NCBI GenBank assembly: GCA_021495925.1
Contig: JAKEKT010000080.1
Span: 105,435 to 169,434 of the forward strand
Source: Diplodia intermedia
Lineage: Eukaryota > Ascomycota > Dothideomycetes > Botryosphaeriales > Botryosphaeriaceae
Length of the DNA stretch: 64,000 nt
Reading direction: 5' to 3'
Shown here: positions 44,328 to 54,763 of the stretch, piece after piece
Position numbering within the stretch: position 1 is the stretch's first letter
Layout: each line of letters starts with the position of its first letter
Translations under genes and position numbers: made by a program
The notes under the pieces: model-generated
What the model was told of the DNA's origin: nothing
The model's input: the letters and a program-made list of their open reading frames with translations, nothing else
Database searches by the model: none

Positions 44328-45924
44328 TCATTTCGAGTTGTCCGCGCAGCTCCAGCTAGCGCCGGACGAGTCGACAGACATCTGGTAGCCGGAAGCGTAC
44401 AGCCCGACGCCAAAGATGATGAGGCCGATAACGATGAGGCAGCCACTGGAGAAGGCGAGGAAGCACTGCTTGGGGCCGGCGAACCAGCGGCCCTTGTTGA
44501 GGTACCACCACAGCGCGCCGGGCAGGCCGTACGAGAACCACGACGCGCACAGAGCGCTGACGAAGCCGAGAAGGTCGCTGAAGTTGGGGATCGACATGGC
44601 GATGATCCACGAAATGGTCCACGTGCCGACACCCAGGCCGATCCAGGTGCCCGTCGCGACCACGCCGCGGCTGTGCAGGTACTTGGTGCCGGCAAACATG
44701 CGCAGGTAGACGTACTTGGCTGTGACGTGGGCGAAAATGACTCCGGCAATGACAATCTGCGATCACGTTAGAAGCTGTTCTTGCTATTCAATGGATTCGA
44801 CGTACGGTAGGCATGGCAATTCCCCAGGCGACCTTGCGAACGATCTCGCCATTGGCGCTGAGAGCGGGGCTGGTGACGTCCTCACCGGCGTAGCGGTAGA
44901 TGGTGAGAGCGGCAATGACGTAGAGCGTAGTATCGATGGACTGCAGGGTGATGAGCGCCTTGGGGAACTCTTCGGGGTGGCGGAATTCGCTGATGAAGCT
45001 GAGCCAAGCGACGTGGCCACCGTAGGCGAAGACAGCGTTGGAAATGCTGTTGAAGGCCGAGGGGAAGCTGGGGTGGTAAATGCCGTCCATGTCGGCGTAG
45101 GAAGCCTTGGGAGCAACGCCGAGGGCGATGATGGTAAGCAGGACAGCAGACAGAATGCTTATGAAGGCTGTGAGAGCATTGTTAGTGAAGTGTAAAAAGT
45201 GCGCGCGGCTCAAACGTACAGATGATGGACAGGAAGGAGATGTTCTTCAGCGTGCGCGGAATGGTAAGGACGCTGAAGACGACGAGTCCGACAACACCCC
45301 AGACAATGCTGCAGGTGGCGTGGCCGGTCAGGACGTTCATGGCGATAACGAAGGTCAACAGATGGCTGGCGGCGGAGAAGATGCAGTAGATGACGTAGAA
45401 AGCGCCAAAGAACTCGCGGCCGAAGCGGCCAAGCAGGATCTCGCCGACATCGCCCATGTTGGTGCACTGGTTGTGGAATTAGCTGCTGCGTCGTCCACGG
45501 CGGAGGACTGGTGCATACCTGAGGGAAGCGCATGCGGAACTGCCACAGCAGGTAGCCGGAGTAGGTGGTGAAGATGCCAAGGCCGATGATGGCAATGAGA
45601 CCACCAATCAGGCCGACCTTTGCGATGACTGCCGGCAGCGAGAGAATACCCAGCGAGATGTTCTCAGCAATCATGACTGCGCAGCTGGTTAGCCCCCGGG
45701 CTGAGAGAGTGCGGCTGGCGAGACGGCATACCAATGGCACCCTGCCACCAGTTCATCGTCTTGTACTGGACGGCGGCGCCAACCTCATCGCCGTAGGGGT
45801 CGAGCGGCTGCTGCAGCTGCTCCTTGGCGAAGCCCTCCTCATCGTTCTGGCTGGAGAGACGCTTCTTGGTCTCGAGGTTGTCGTCCTGCACCGGGGGTGC
45901 GGTCGCGAAGTCCTGGCCCGTCAT
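44328..45924 (-). CDS. Amino-acid transporter, AAAP family
   Basis: Five minus-strand exons, 45732-45924, 45519-45676, 45220-45466, 44806-45167 and 44328-44756, encode 462 residues. All four introns are GT-AG and keep frame. The N-terminal 60 residues are hydrophilic (acidic, Gln-rich). The AAAP signature follows: NWWQGAIVMIAENISLGILSLPAV, then about eleven helices, with CTNMGDVGEILLGRFG, SAASHLLTFVIAMNVLTGH and FAYGGHVAWLSFISEFRHPEEFPKAL as characteristic loops. The fold and these blocks match fungal neutral amino-acid permeases such as Neurospora MTR. It probably works in the plasma membrane as a proton-coupled importer of neutral or aromatic amino acids; specificity is inferred from similarity. 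A TATA box lies about 145 bases upstream of the start. The C-terminus ends in a short cytoplasmic tail. Confidence 0.92.
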
Positions 45925-46657
45925 GATGGTTCGTTGTGGAGGGATGGAGAGGAACCAATGTGCGTCGAAGATCTTTGTAAGGGAAACGCACTTAAGCACC
46001 CAGCACGCCTCAAGCGAACGTCGAGCCGAGATCTTGCGGGCATTGCGTCCCAGGAGCCACCGAGCGGCTTTTATACGTGGAGCAGATCTTACATTTGTGG
46101 GTGCTGTAGCGTTTTCCATTACCATATTTCATCCTCAGACTAGCTTAGTGTGGGCAGTAGTAGGGCCGGATATACGACCGCCGGAATGGCTGCCATCACC
46201 TGAGGCCACAACAGCCGAGCGGTTACGAAATCGTCGCGGGACGCCGCGTGCCTGGTCGCTCCGCCCGCGCTGCTGGGCCGCGCCGCCGCGCACATCGTGG
46301 CCGGAGCACGGCGTCGCGACGGCGGCGGACAGGGCGGTGGTTTTGATCCGGACGAGCTAGCAGCCCTGCGCGGATGACGACTGCGGTGGGGCCGTGACCA
46401 AGGAAAATCACGTCGGTTGCGGCTGACTTGGCCGGAAGCCGGATCGCGAGGCGGGCGGACTCGAGCAAAGGGCGGACGCGCCAGGAAAGCGCCAGCGCTT
46501 GCGATCGCCGGCCGGCTGGACGGCGGTGGTGAGAGCGGCCGGCGGCAGCGAGGGTTGGTGGTCGGAGTGGTCGGTGAAAAGTGTGCTAGCGCGTTTGGGG
46601 CTCGCGGCGCCCGGCAGAATTCGGGTGAGGCGCTAGAAGGCGGCGGGCGCGGGAGGC
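45925..46657. other. Upstream region of the amino-acid transporter gene
   Basis: About 730 bp of mostly GC-rich DNA. No supported gene; the first 150 bases should include the promoter and leader of the transporter. Confidence 0.5.
46068..46075 (-). promoter_or_regulatory. TATA box of the amino-acid transporter gene
   Basis: TATAAAAG on the minus strand, about 145 bases upstream of the ATG at 45924. Confidence 0.6.
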
Positions 46658-47119
46658 CTAGCCCAAGCGGGCAATCACGCAGCCTCGGGCGCTGAGGGCG
46701 GAAGGCGTGGCGGGGACAAACGGTGCCTGAGCTCGGCCGATGCCGGGTGCGCTGCTGCTCGCCAGCCCCAGCGCGTGTCCTGTCCGCCAGATAAGGCTTG
46801 AAACGTGCCTGATAGCTGATGTATTTGATTCCAGTAATTTGATCGCCGCGTTCCTGACCATCCAGCCAATCACCATCTCCCGGATTCCATGCTCACGCGA
46901 CTCTGCGACCATGTCTCCCGTTATGCCCTCTCCCGATGCATGAACGAGCAGTCTCTTCACGGCCTTGCAGTGCTTTCCCTCTTCCAGCCCCTTTTGGCCG
47001 CAGACAAGCACGCGCGGAGGCTGTGTGGGGAAGGACCCTTTGGTGGTCGTTCCATCGTCCCATCCCACTGCGCCCCACACTGCCCAATCCAAGGGTGCAG
47101 TAGTTATGTAGTCTTCCAT
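46658..47119 (-). CDS. Possible small hypothetical protein
   Basis: A minus-strand open frame of 153 residues from an ATG at 47119. Residues 1-110 have a balanced composition (MEDYITTAPLDWAVWGAVG..., GEGITGDMVAESREHGIRE), unlike the Arg/Ser/Pro-rich shadow frames elsewhere. The C-terminal 40 residues turn low complexity. No domain, signal peptide or membrane helix was recognised. It lies upstream of the amino-acid transporter, on the same strand. It could be a real small gene, an exon of a larger one, or chance. I keep it only as a possibility. Confidence 0.28.
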   Translation of the reverse strand: MEDYITTAPLDWAVWGAVGWDDGTTTKGSFPTQPPRVLVCGQKGLEEGKHCKAVKRLLVHASGEGITGDMVAESREHGIREMVIGWMVRNAAIKLLESNTSAIRHVSSLIWRTGHALGLASSSAPGIGRAQAPFVPATPSALSARGCVIARLG

Positions 47120-48717
47120 CCCGGAACTAACGAGCCCGTTGCTGATCGCTGCCCCCTAACCGCCATCTGCAACCAATCAGCCATTTCAAATAGATAATAA
47201 AATAGTGGTGCCCGGTTTTGGCTAACTTTCGGGTGAAGGGTCTCGTTAGCTTCCGAATCCACGCGGGGGTTTGCATGCAGCAGACCAGTCTTCGAACACT
47301 GAGAGATATCAACGAAACGTGAGCGTAGGAAGGACACGTCTTGACAACCTCCCTATTCGCGGCGGTCAGAAGCCCAATTGACACACTATTGCCTACCCAA
47401 CTCCACAGTACTCGTCGGTGTGCGTCGGTCAGATTGCAGTGCAGACACAGCAAAAGTCCGACGGGCGGCCGACGCCACGGTGATCAGTGCTGTTGCCACC
47501 CACCGCCGCTCCACCATCAAATGCGGAGCCGTGAAATCCGCCTCCACGTGTTACATTCGGCTGCTTGTCGGTACATAGCACTTGCCGACTGCTCAAGCCA
47601 TGCCCTGCGTCGGCTATCGTGATCCTCTCCAGGGCCAGCAATGGGCTCTTTGCTGATCACCATCTCTACTACGGACCTCGCACTTTCATTGCGACACTTG
47701 CCGTTTACAACGTCATACACTACCATACGTCAGTGGTGGCCGATTTAGATTTTCGTATGCGATATTGGCTGCGTTGAAACACTAATTTCGCGTCGGTTTT
47801 CTGAAAAGTTGGTCGTCCCGTGTTTCAGTCCGCAGGCGATTCCAATGACGCCAATGTCTCTTTGGCGAGCGCAATGCAGTCTCATTCCTCTATCACTCGT
47901 TTGGTTCATGCACCTTCTATAGCTATCTGTAGCTTTGTTCCCCTACGTATAATGTGCTTTTCCACTCGCCTTTATGTTTTTGGAGTCGCTCATGGGAAAC
48001 TTGAAGCTAAACGTCAGATGATTCACTTTCCTCTCCTAACCACAATAACCATGAATATTCCGCATCTATCGTCTCACCAGCACACTGAATGTCCGATTTA
48101 ATTAGTTTGAGACTTAAACACGTGTGATTCACTCATATAAAGCTTTGTGCAATCATCCCGATACAGCTCCGGATGCCCGAGCGAAACCCCCCGAATCTTC
48201 CAAACACCCTCCCGAAGAGCATTCACATGATCTTGCACCACCCGATCCCCTCCGCTTCCACATCCGTGGTTGGCAATGATCATTGGGCCTCCACACTTCC
48301 ACTGTGCGGCCCGGCGCCGTGGCGCGACCTCATCTCCATTTCTCCACACTGATGGAATTCCAACCCCACGACAACAGCCTCGTCCTGCCTGTTCCTATCA
48401 CCATCATGTCTCCACCCTCTTCCTCCACCATACCCTCTCTCACATAATCTATTGGCATCTCGCCTTAGACCATCTATTTCTCATCCTGCGTATCCGACCT
48501 CCTGTCTCGACGAAGCAGTGTTAGGCCCGCCACCACTTCCCTTATGAATCCCGTTAAACCAACCGCTGTCTGGCATAACATCTCTGCATTACTGGGGTCT
48601 TATTTTCATACGCACCGCACCTACTTACCTCCCTCTTCCTTCCACCTCCTCCCCAACCTACGCATTCTTGTACTTGATGTCAATTTGCCAAAACATGCCT
48701 TATCGATTACCTAAGCG
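47120..48717. other. Gene-free region upstream of the tRNA gene
   Basis: About 1.6 kb with composition near 50% GC, lower than the coding regions. Only short domain-free frames occur. The bases just before 48718 are the putative upstream region of the tRNA gene. Confidence 0.45.
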
Positions 48718-48882
48718 GCAGCTTTAGCTCACTTGGGAGAGCGCCAGGTTCGTAGCCCTCAGCAGAACTCATCATTCAACCCATTCACTAACAACCACTC
48801 CAGACTGAAGTCCACTTCGGCCCACACTCCACAAATTCTGTGCGGTATCTGGAGGTACTGTGTTCGATCCACAGAAGCTGCA
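48718..48882 (+). tRNA. tRNA-Thr (anticodon CGU) with an intron
   Basis: A complete cloverleaf can be drawn. Acceptor stem GCAGCTT (48718-48724) pairs perfectly with AAGCTGC (48875-48881), followed by discriminator A. D stem GCTC/GAGC (48727-48730, 48739-48742). Anticodon stem CCAGG (48744-48748) pairs with TCTGG (48848-48852), with one G-T pair. T stem CTGTG/CACAG encloses TTCGATC. The loop reads T-T-C-G-T-A before the intron and A after it, giving anticodon CGU at 48751-48753, which decodes ACG (Thr). The intron, 48755-48846, lies directly after position 37, the standard site for nuclear tRNA introns, and is 92 nt long. The T-loop sequence forms the B box for RNA polymerase III. The anticodon was deduced by hand. 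Confidence 0.88.
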
Positions 48883-50827
48883 AGACTCTAAATCATGTCT
48901 TACCGGTCTTAGATCGGTTGATAGCCTTATTTTTTTTTTCGCTCGTGGGAGAGATGAAGATTTTTTTTTAGGGTTGTGGCTCGTGCGCGTGGCTTTTGTT
49001 TTGGCGCTAGGGACGGAAGGGGACATGGTACGAGCTTGTCTGAGGCAGTATAACAAGACGAACTCCGTTTGCATTATTGGCATGGTGTGCGGGCTTGTTT
49101 ATATGGCAGCAGCCATATTTGTATTCTCGGATGCTTGCCCTTTCATTTTCCCCCCTCAAACACCAGTACTGAAGCCTGAGCTCGATCCTACGGAATCTCG
49201 ACGTCGCGAGATTAATCACGACTCGGGTTGGTTTTCTTTGCCCGAGTGACAAATTTCAGTGCGATTTGGATGATGGGAATATCAATAGAGAACGGGCTGC
49301 CGGCCTAGAAGGAAGAACTTGGCCATTGTGTCGCAATTATCTTGGGAACATCGCAGGAAGAGGGGTTTGGAATAGAGGCGGGAGTGTCCTCCAACGGATT
49401 TGAAATGACTATCAGCACGAATTCGAAGGGGTGGAAAGAAGGCACTGAAAATCCCGCAGTCATTACTGTATCTTTCACCTTCGCTGAACTTGGAGAATTA
49501 GCGGACGTTTGATGTCAACTTTCTGGACGGGGATGGAGCGCCGCCCCTTTGTAATACGGACGATAAGTGCCGCGAACCACTTCAAATTACACCATCGAAC
49601 TCTGCAATAGGATACAATAGCTAAGCGCAAATTCCGAGGGCATGATTTAAACATGTGTAGAGTCTTGCCCGCTCTCCGAAATAGCAGGGACTCCATGCTC
49701 CTTCTAACTGTTGCACATCCAGAATTGCTTAATCAAGTATTGATATCTAAGGAAATCGCCACTATCCGGTTTCTCTGATAGTGTGCAGATAGCGGAGTAC
49801 TTGTCCTTCATCTTCCACCTGATTTAATTCAGTCTGGATGTAATTAAAATCCTGCAATTACACGACGGTTCCTGTACTCCGTTGAATACATGCTGTTATA
49901 GGAATTACCACAGGACTTAGTATCGAAAGGATGGTACTACGTTGTCTTCAGCGTTGCCTCTGCATCACTCTTCACATGCGCAACCACCGCCCTCCTCCCT
50001 GTCGCATTACTTACTATCACCGAAATCTCATCATGACAATGAATGGTCAATCATGCCCCGCCCCTCATCTCCCGCCTCAACTCCACCGGCGCAAACTTCG
50101 TCAAATCCGCACTAAACGCTATCCCAAAGCCTCCTTGCTTCCTCCACACCGCCGGCGTACATATACGCCGCCCCGAAGACTACGCAATCCCCCACAGCCG
50201 TAACCACCGAGGCCTTCCTCTCTAAACCATGCAACACGCCCCATACCCCCTTTCCCCCAACCGCCCCCCTTAGCCATCCCACCCCACCTCCAAATCCCCG
50301 CATTGAAGACGATTAGTAGCCCAGGAAATATCTGGACGGTTTCATAAGATGGAGGTGTGGTAGGTATGCAAAGATTAGGCAGAAGTCAGCATTTACCCGC
50401 TCCGGTGGGTGTCCCCGGTCAGATCAACACACTACTCAGTTTTGCTTCGAAGACTACGATACAGCAGTAACACACGATTGACAGAGCCGTAATGACGGGG
50501 GATATTACTGCATTTCGTCTATTCATCTAAGGAATGGTATCAAACTATAACTCAAAAATCATGAGAGCCGGCCGCTGCAGCAGTAGCAGCATCACGGCAC
50601 GGTATCCGAGATCGGGCAAGAGATCCGGACACACCCCCTCCTCCCTTAGCAAGTCGCATGGAGCACACTGCACCCCCGCCCTCGTCTGGGTATCAACAAG
50701 CAACTCTCCCATCTCCAGCCCCTGAACCTCGCAATCTAGAACGTCTAGACGCCAGATCCACCTCGGCGGCCCTGCACGAACGCAGCCGCCCCCCGCTCTC
50801 AAACCGTACGCCATGGGACGAGCCGGC
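48883..50827. other. Gene-free, relatively AT-rich region
   Basis: About 1.9 kb. Homopolymer T runs at about 48930-48939 and 48961-48969 follow the tRNA; the first, about 50 bases downstream, could end RNA polymerase III transcription. A mixed-composition frame at 50043-50225 (+) is too short and domain-free to call. The last 300 bases lie downstream of the sugar transporter gene and should contain its 3' untranslated region. Confidence 0.45.
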
Positions 50828-52736
50828 TCACGCAATGTGGGTAGCCTCCTTCTCATCGCTGCTGGAGTAACCCTTCCTCTGGACGGCATCGGAGTCGTTC
50901 TCATCATCAGACACCATGCCGTAAAACTTGGCCTTGGCGTCGATCTCGGCCTCGGTGAGGTAGGGCAGCTCCTTTGCGGCGCGGACGTAGCTCATGTTCT
51001 CGACGAAGCCCTTGGCGAAGATGATGTCGATCTCCTCGAGGGTGCGCTGCTTGGTCTCGGGGTAGAAGAAGTAGATGACGGGGAAGAAGGCGGCGTTGAC
51101 GGCGCCGAAGAAGAGGTAGGTGCCCCACCCGATGTTCTCCAGCATGATGGGCGTCACCATGACGATCAGGAAGTTGAAGATCCAGTTCGTGAAGGTCGAG
51201 ATGGCGTTGGCCTTGGCCCGCGTCTTGAGCGGGTTCAGCTCCGCGGGAAACTCGTCGATGTTAGCTTTGGACTTCGTTTAGAGGAATGCCAGACTTACCA
51301 GCCACGGCAGCGGCAGCCACGTCGCCCCGAAGAAGGCGATGTATAAAAAGAGCCCCACCGCCGCACCCTTGGCCGCCGATGTTGTGCCCGGGATCAGGCA
51401 CGCGAATACGAGCACCATAGAGAGACACTGGCCTACGGTGCCGATTAGGAACAGCCTGCGACGCCCGGTGCGCTCGATAATGAACCAGGAGACCGTGGCG
51501 AAGATTGAGTAGACGATCATGTTCACTCCACCCAGGAGGAGTGACATATTAGCCGTCTCGCCGATAGACTCCTCAAATAGGATAGGAAAATAATAGATGA
51601 CAGCGTTGCAACCCCCTATTTGCTGGAATAGCTGCGCGGAAGCGCCAAGTAGACAGCGGCGGAAGTGCTGAGTCTTCCCGCCGGTCAAGAGATCACGGTA
51701 GGAGGTGCTACCGACATGACCAGACGCGCGGATGGAGTCTATGATGACAGCGGCTTCCATGCGGGTCTCCTCTGCGTCAACAGTGTGGCCGCGCAGAGCA
51801 GAAATGACCTTGATGGCTTCCTCGTGCCTATCTTTGGTCAACAGCCATCGAGGTGATTCGGGGAGGCCGACCATGGCGATGGCCACGACGAGGCCAAACA
51901 GGCATTGGAAGGTGATCGGGAAGCGCCACGACAGGTCCTGGCCACCATACGAGCAGCCGTAGTCGATCCAGTACGCAATCATAGTGCCGAACGCAATAAC
52001 GCCACCTTCGATGCAGATGAGGAGACCACGGTTGGTGGACTTGGAGCATTCGGCTTGGTATGTCTACGGTGACGTTAGTACTCAAGAGGCCAGGACAGCG
52101 GGGTTGAGCCTTACCGGAATGGTAGAAGTGTTGATGCCGTTACCGATGCCGGTGATGGTACGGCCGATGATGAACTGGGCCATGTGATGGTGAGGCTTGA
52201 CGGCCGAAACCTGGATGACGACGCCGACGATCATGATGATGGCGCCGGCGATAATTGCCCGCTTGCGGCCAAGCCTGTCTCCGATGATAAGCATCAGGAC
52301 GGCGCCAAAAAAGCATCCTACATTGGCGCCGAGTCAGCATGCTTGCGCCAAGGGGACAAGGCGCGAGTGCCCAGAGGATCTTCAGATGACGTACCGACTT
52401 CATAAATCGCAGTGACGAATCCTTGGTACGTCTTGTTGTCCTTGGTCTCCTCGAAGTAGTCGTTGAACGGTGCGGCGCCGATGATGCCGGACATGACGCC
52501 CTGGTCGTAGCCGAAGACTGTTTGCCGGCCGTCAGTGTCGGGGTGCGCCAAGTGGGGTAGTGCGAGCACGTACGGAGGAAGCCCGTTGTGGCCACGACTG
52601 ACACGATGGTGCTGAGCATTTTCCCGCGCATGCCCAAAAACCTCGGCTCCTTCACATTGATGGTCTGCTGCATCGCGATCTCCTCTGCGGGAGGCGCAGC
52701 ATCTTGCTGCCGGGCTTCGTTCTTCTGGTCCGCCAT
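50828..52736 (-). CDS. Sugar-porter MFS transporter
   Basis: Five minus-strand exons, 52574-52736, 52395-52517, 52115-52317, 51299-52063 and 50828-51250, encode 558 residues. The last intron is 48 nt with a GCTAAC branch site and joins LPLPWL to FPAELNPLKTRAKANA, as expected for the family. All sugar-porter signatures are present: FGYDQGVMSGII in helix 1, GDRLGRKRAI after helix 2, GRTITGIGNGINTSTIP with TYQAECS in helix 4, PESPRWLL in the central loop, QQIGGCNAVIYYFP in helix 7 and PETKQRTLEEID after helix 12. Twelve helices are expected, with both tails in the cytoplasm; the C-terminal tail is Asp/Ser-rich. Likely a plasma-membrane monosaccharide importer, substrate unknown. A TATA-like element (tatataag on the minus strand, near 52914-52921) lies about 180 bases upstream of the start. 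Confidence 0.93.
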
Positions 52737-54763
52737 GGTTGCCGTGTTGGCAGGCCGCAGACGGAGGGGAGAGGGAGCGCGCGGTCAGACAGCCTGGACC
52801 AGAGATCCAGCAGAGTCTGACAGGCAAAGGCTGATGCAGGAGGCAGAGGAGAGGGAGTGGTGAGGAAGAGAAGCCAGGGACTCGAATGGGCTGGGGCACG
52901 GCATTGGACGTTCTTATATGCTGCGGGCGTCACATGTGCGGCAGCTAGGCAAGCAGTGCAGCGCGAATTTCCAGCGAAGAGATTACCGAATGATGCAACC
53001 GGGATGCATGGTGTTTGTGGGGGGTGTGGAGAGGGCCGAGAGACGGACATGAGGCCGCAACGGGCTGGATAAGCAACGGCGGAGACCGCCTCGTTGCTTC
53101 CCTGCGGAGCATGCCCTGGGCAGGCTGGGGCGTGGGCCTGGGGTCTGGGCATGCGGCTTACCGCGCGACGGGACTGGTGGATTGTGGGGGACGAGCCAAG
53201 TGCCCAGGCGGCGGGAGGCGCCGCCAAGTGCTCCGCCGCGCTCCTCCAAGACCGTCCAAGACGCCTTCTCCGACTCGTCCTCGCCAAACTTGCCTCCCAA
53301 TCTCCGCAGCCAGGCCAGCTTCTTGCAATCCAGCAAAGTTGGCCCGTCAAACTTTCCTACGCGTCGTCAGCGGCGTGGTTTTTGTAGCCGCATGACGTTG
53401 TGTCACCCTGTGCTGCACCAGTCCCACGCACAGCACCCCGGCTCGCCGTGTACCAGGACCCCGTATTCTCCCGGTCCATGTCCCGGCTCTCCTTTGGGCC
53501 TTGCACCCTTTCCCGGCACCGCGCGTTGAACCTGGCCTGGCCTGAAGGAAACGGGAAATCGTCTGAAGTGCCGTCGGTCCATGCTCCGAAAGGACGTGGC
53601 ACGATTGCCCGAGCTTTCTCCTGCCGGCGGTTAAGTGTTTCGTTGGGTAGCTTCGCGGGCAACTCGCCTCATGGCACCAACTCTGGGTCACTGTTGGTTT
53701 TTGGCGCCAAGTTGACGAGTGCAGGAACGGCTGAGCTGGTGGGGTCCCTCGCTTCCTTTCGTCCTAGCTCCGACGTGGCTTGGTGTTGCCTCCTGGAAGC
53801 CGCGTCGCAGTACGCAAGTGACGACTGCACGAGCCAGGTCCAAGGCCACCGGCCCCACCCCCACCTCCACTCGCCTGAACATCTGGAGTCCCGCGTTCTG
53901 ACTAAACGCTTCCCCGGCCTCTCGGTTCGCCGCATGAAAGGATCTCTCACGCACCCGGACATCTTTCGGATTCCTGATGCTGGTACAAGTCCACAGCAAT
54001 TTTAATCCCTCCGATTCGCGTGAAAATTTTCTTTCGCTGGCTTTGGGATTTAATTTGCCGGCACCAACACCAACCATGTAGGTTCGGATCGATTGGGCGT
54101 CACTCTGTTTTTACTGACGACACGGCCGATACCACGACCTGCATTCTCTTTCACTCTTACCTTGATGGTTGGAGTTGTCCTCTCCGCTCCTTTACCCCAT
54201 AGTTGCAGCCAGATATTGTGATAAAGCGGTATTGCAAGCGTAGAACGTGAATGCAATACAGCTATCACCCGGCAGCATGACCTATGATGACTTGAAACGA
54301 TCTTGCTCACGAAAGCTGATGCCCACAGTTCGTCCCTAGCGCTGTATGCATTCCCCTTTTGCTTGTTAGCTTCATGCAATACCACCTTGTCTCAAACGTC
54401 AACAGCTGTTTAAACCCCGGTCCGCCTTTGCTAGACGCTTCTTCTGACTTAAGCATGATCCGACAAGGCTGTCGACTGCAGCTATTCTCGGGAAGGCCCT
54501 TTAGCGTCCCAACAGGAAGACTGGAGCTGCAGCTCAAAAGTGGCACTCTGAGGCGTGTCGTCGGGCTTATTCGACGCTCTATTTTAGCTGCACCGGGCCC
54601 CATCCGAAGCTACCGACAACCACTAGAAGCGCGGGAAAAGCGCAGATCTACACTTCTCGCATGAGGGGCGCGATCGGCAGGCCCACGGCTTTCTCCCCCG
54701 GCGACAGAGACGATCATCGAATTACTTTATCCGGGTTCGCAAGGGTATATCTATCTATCTACT
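52737..54763. other. Intergenic region upstream of the sugar transporter
   Basis: About 2 kb. Long open frames occur on both strands (for example 53400-54005 on +) but with no domains. The 54.0-54.7 kb part is more AT-rich. The end nearest 52737 should hold the sugar transporter promoter. Confidence 0.45.

Noticed and set aside
53400..54005. + strand 201-codon frame upstream of the sugar transporter
   Set aside because: No domain, and the region is better explained as promoter and intergenic DNA.
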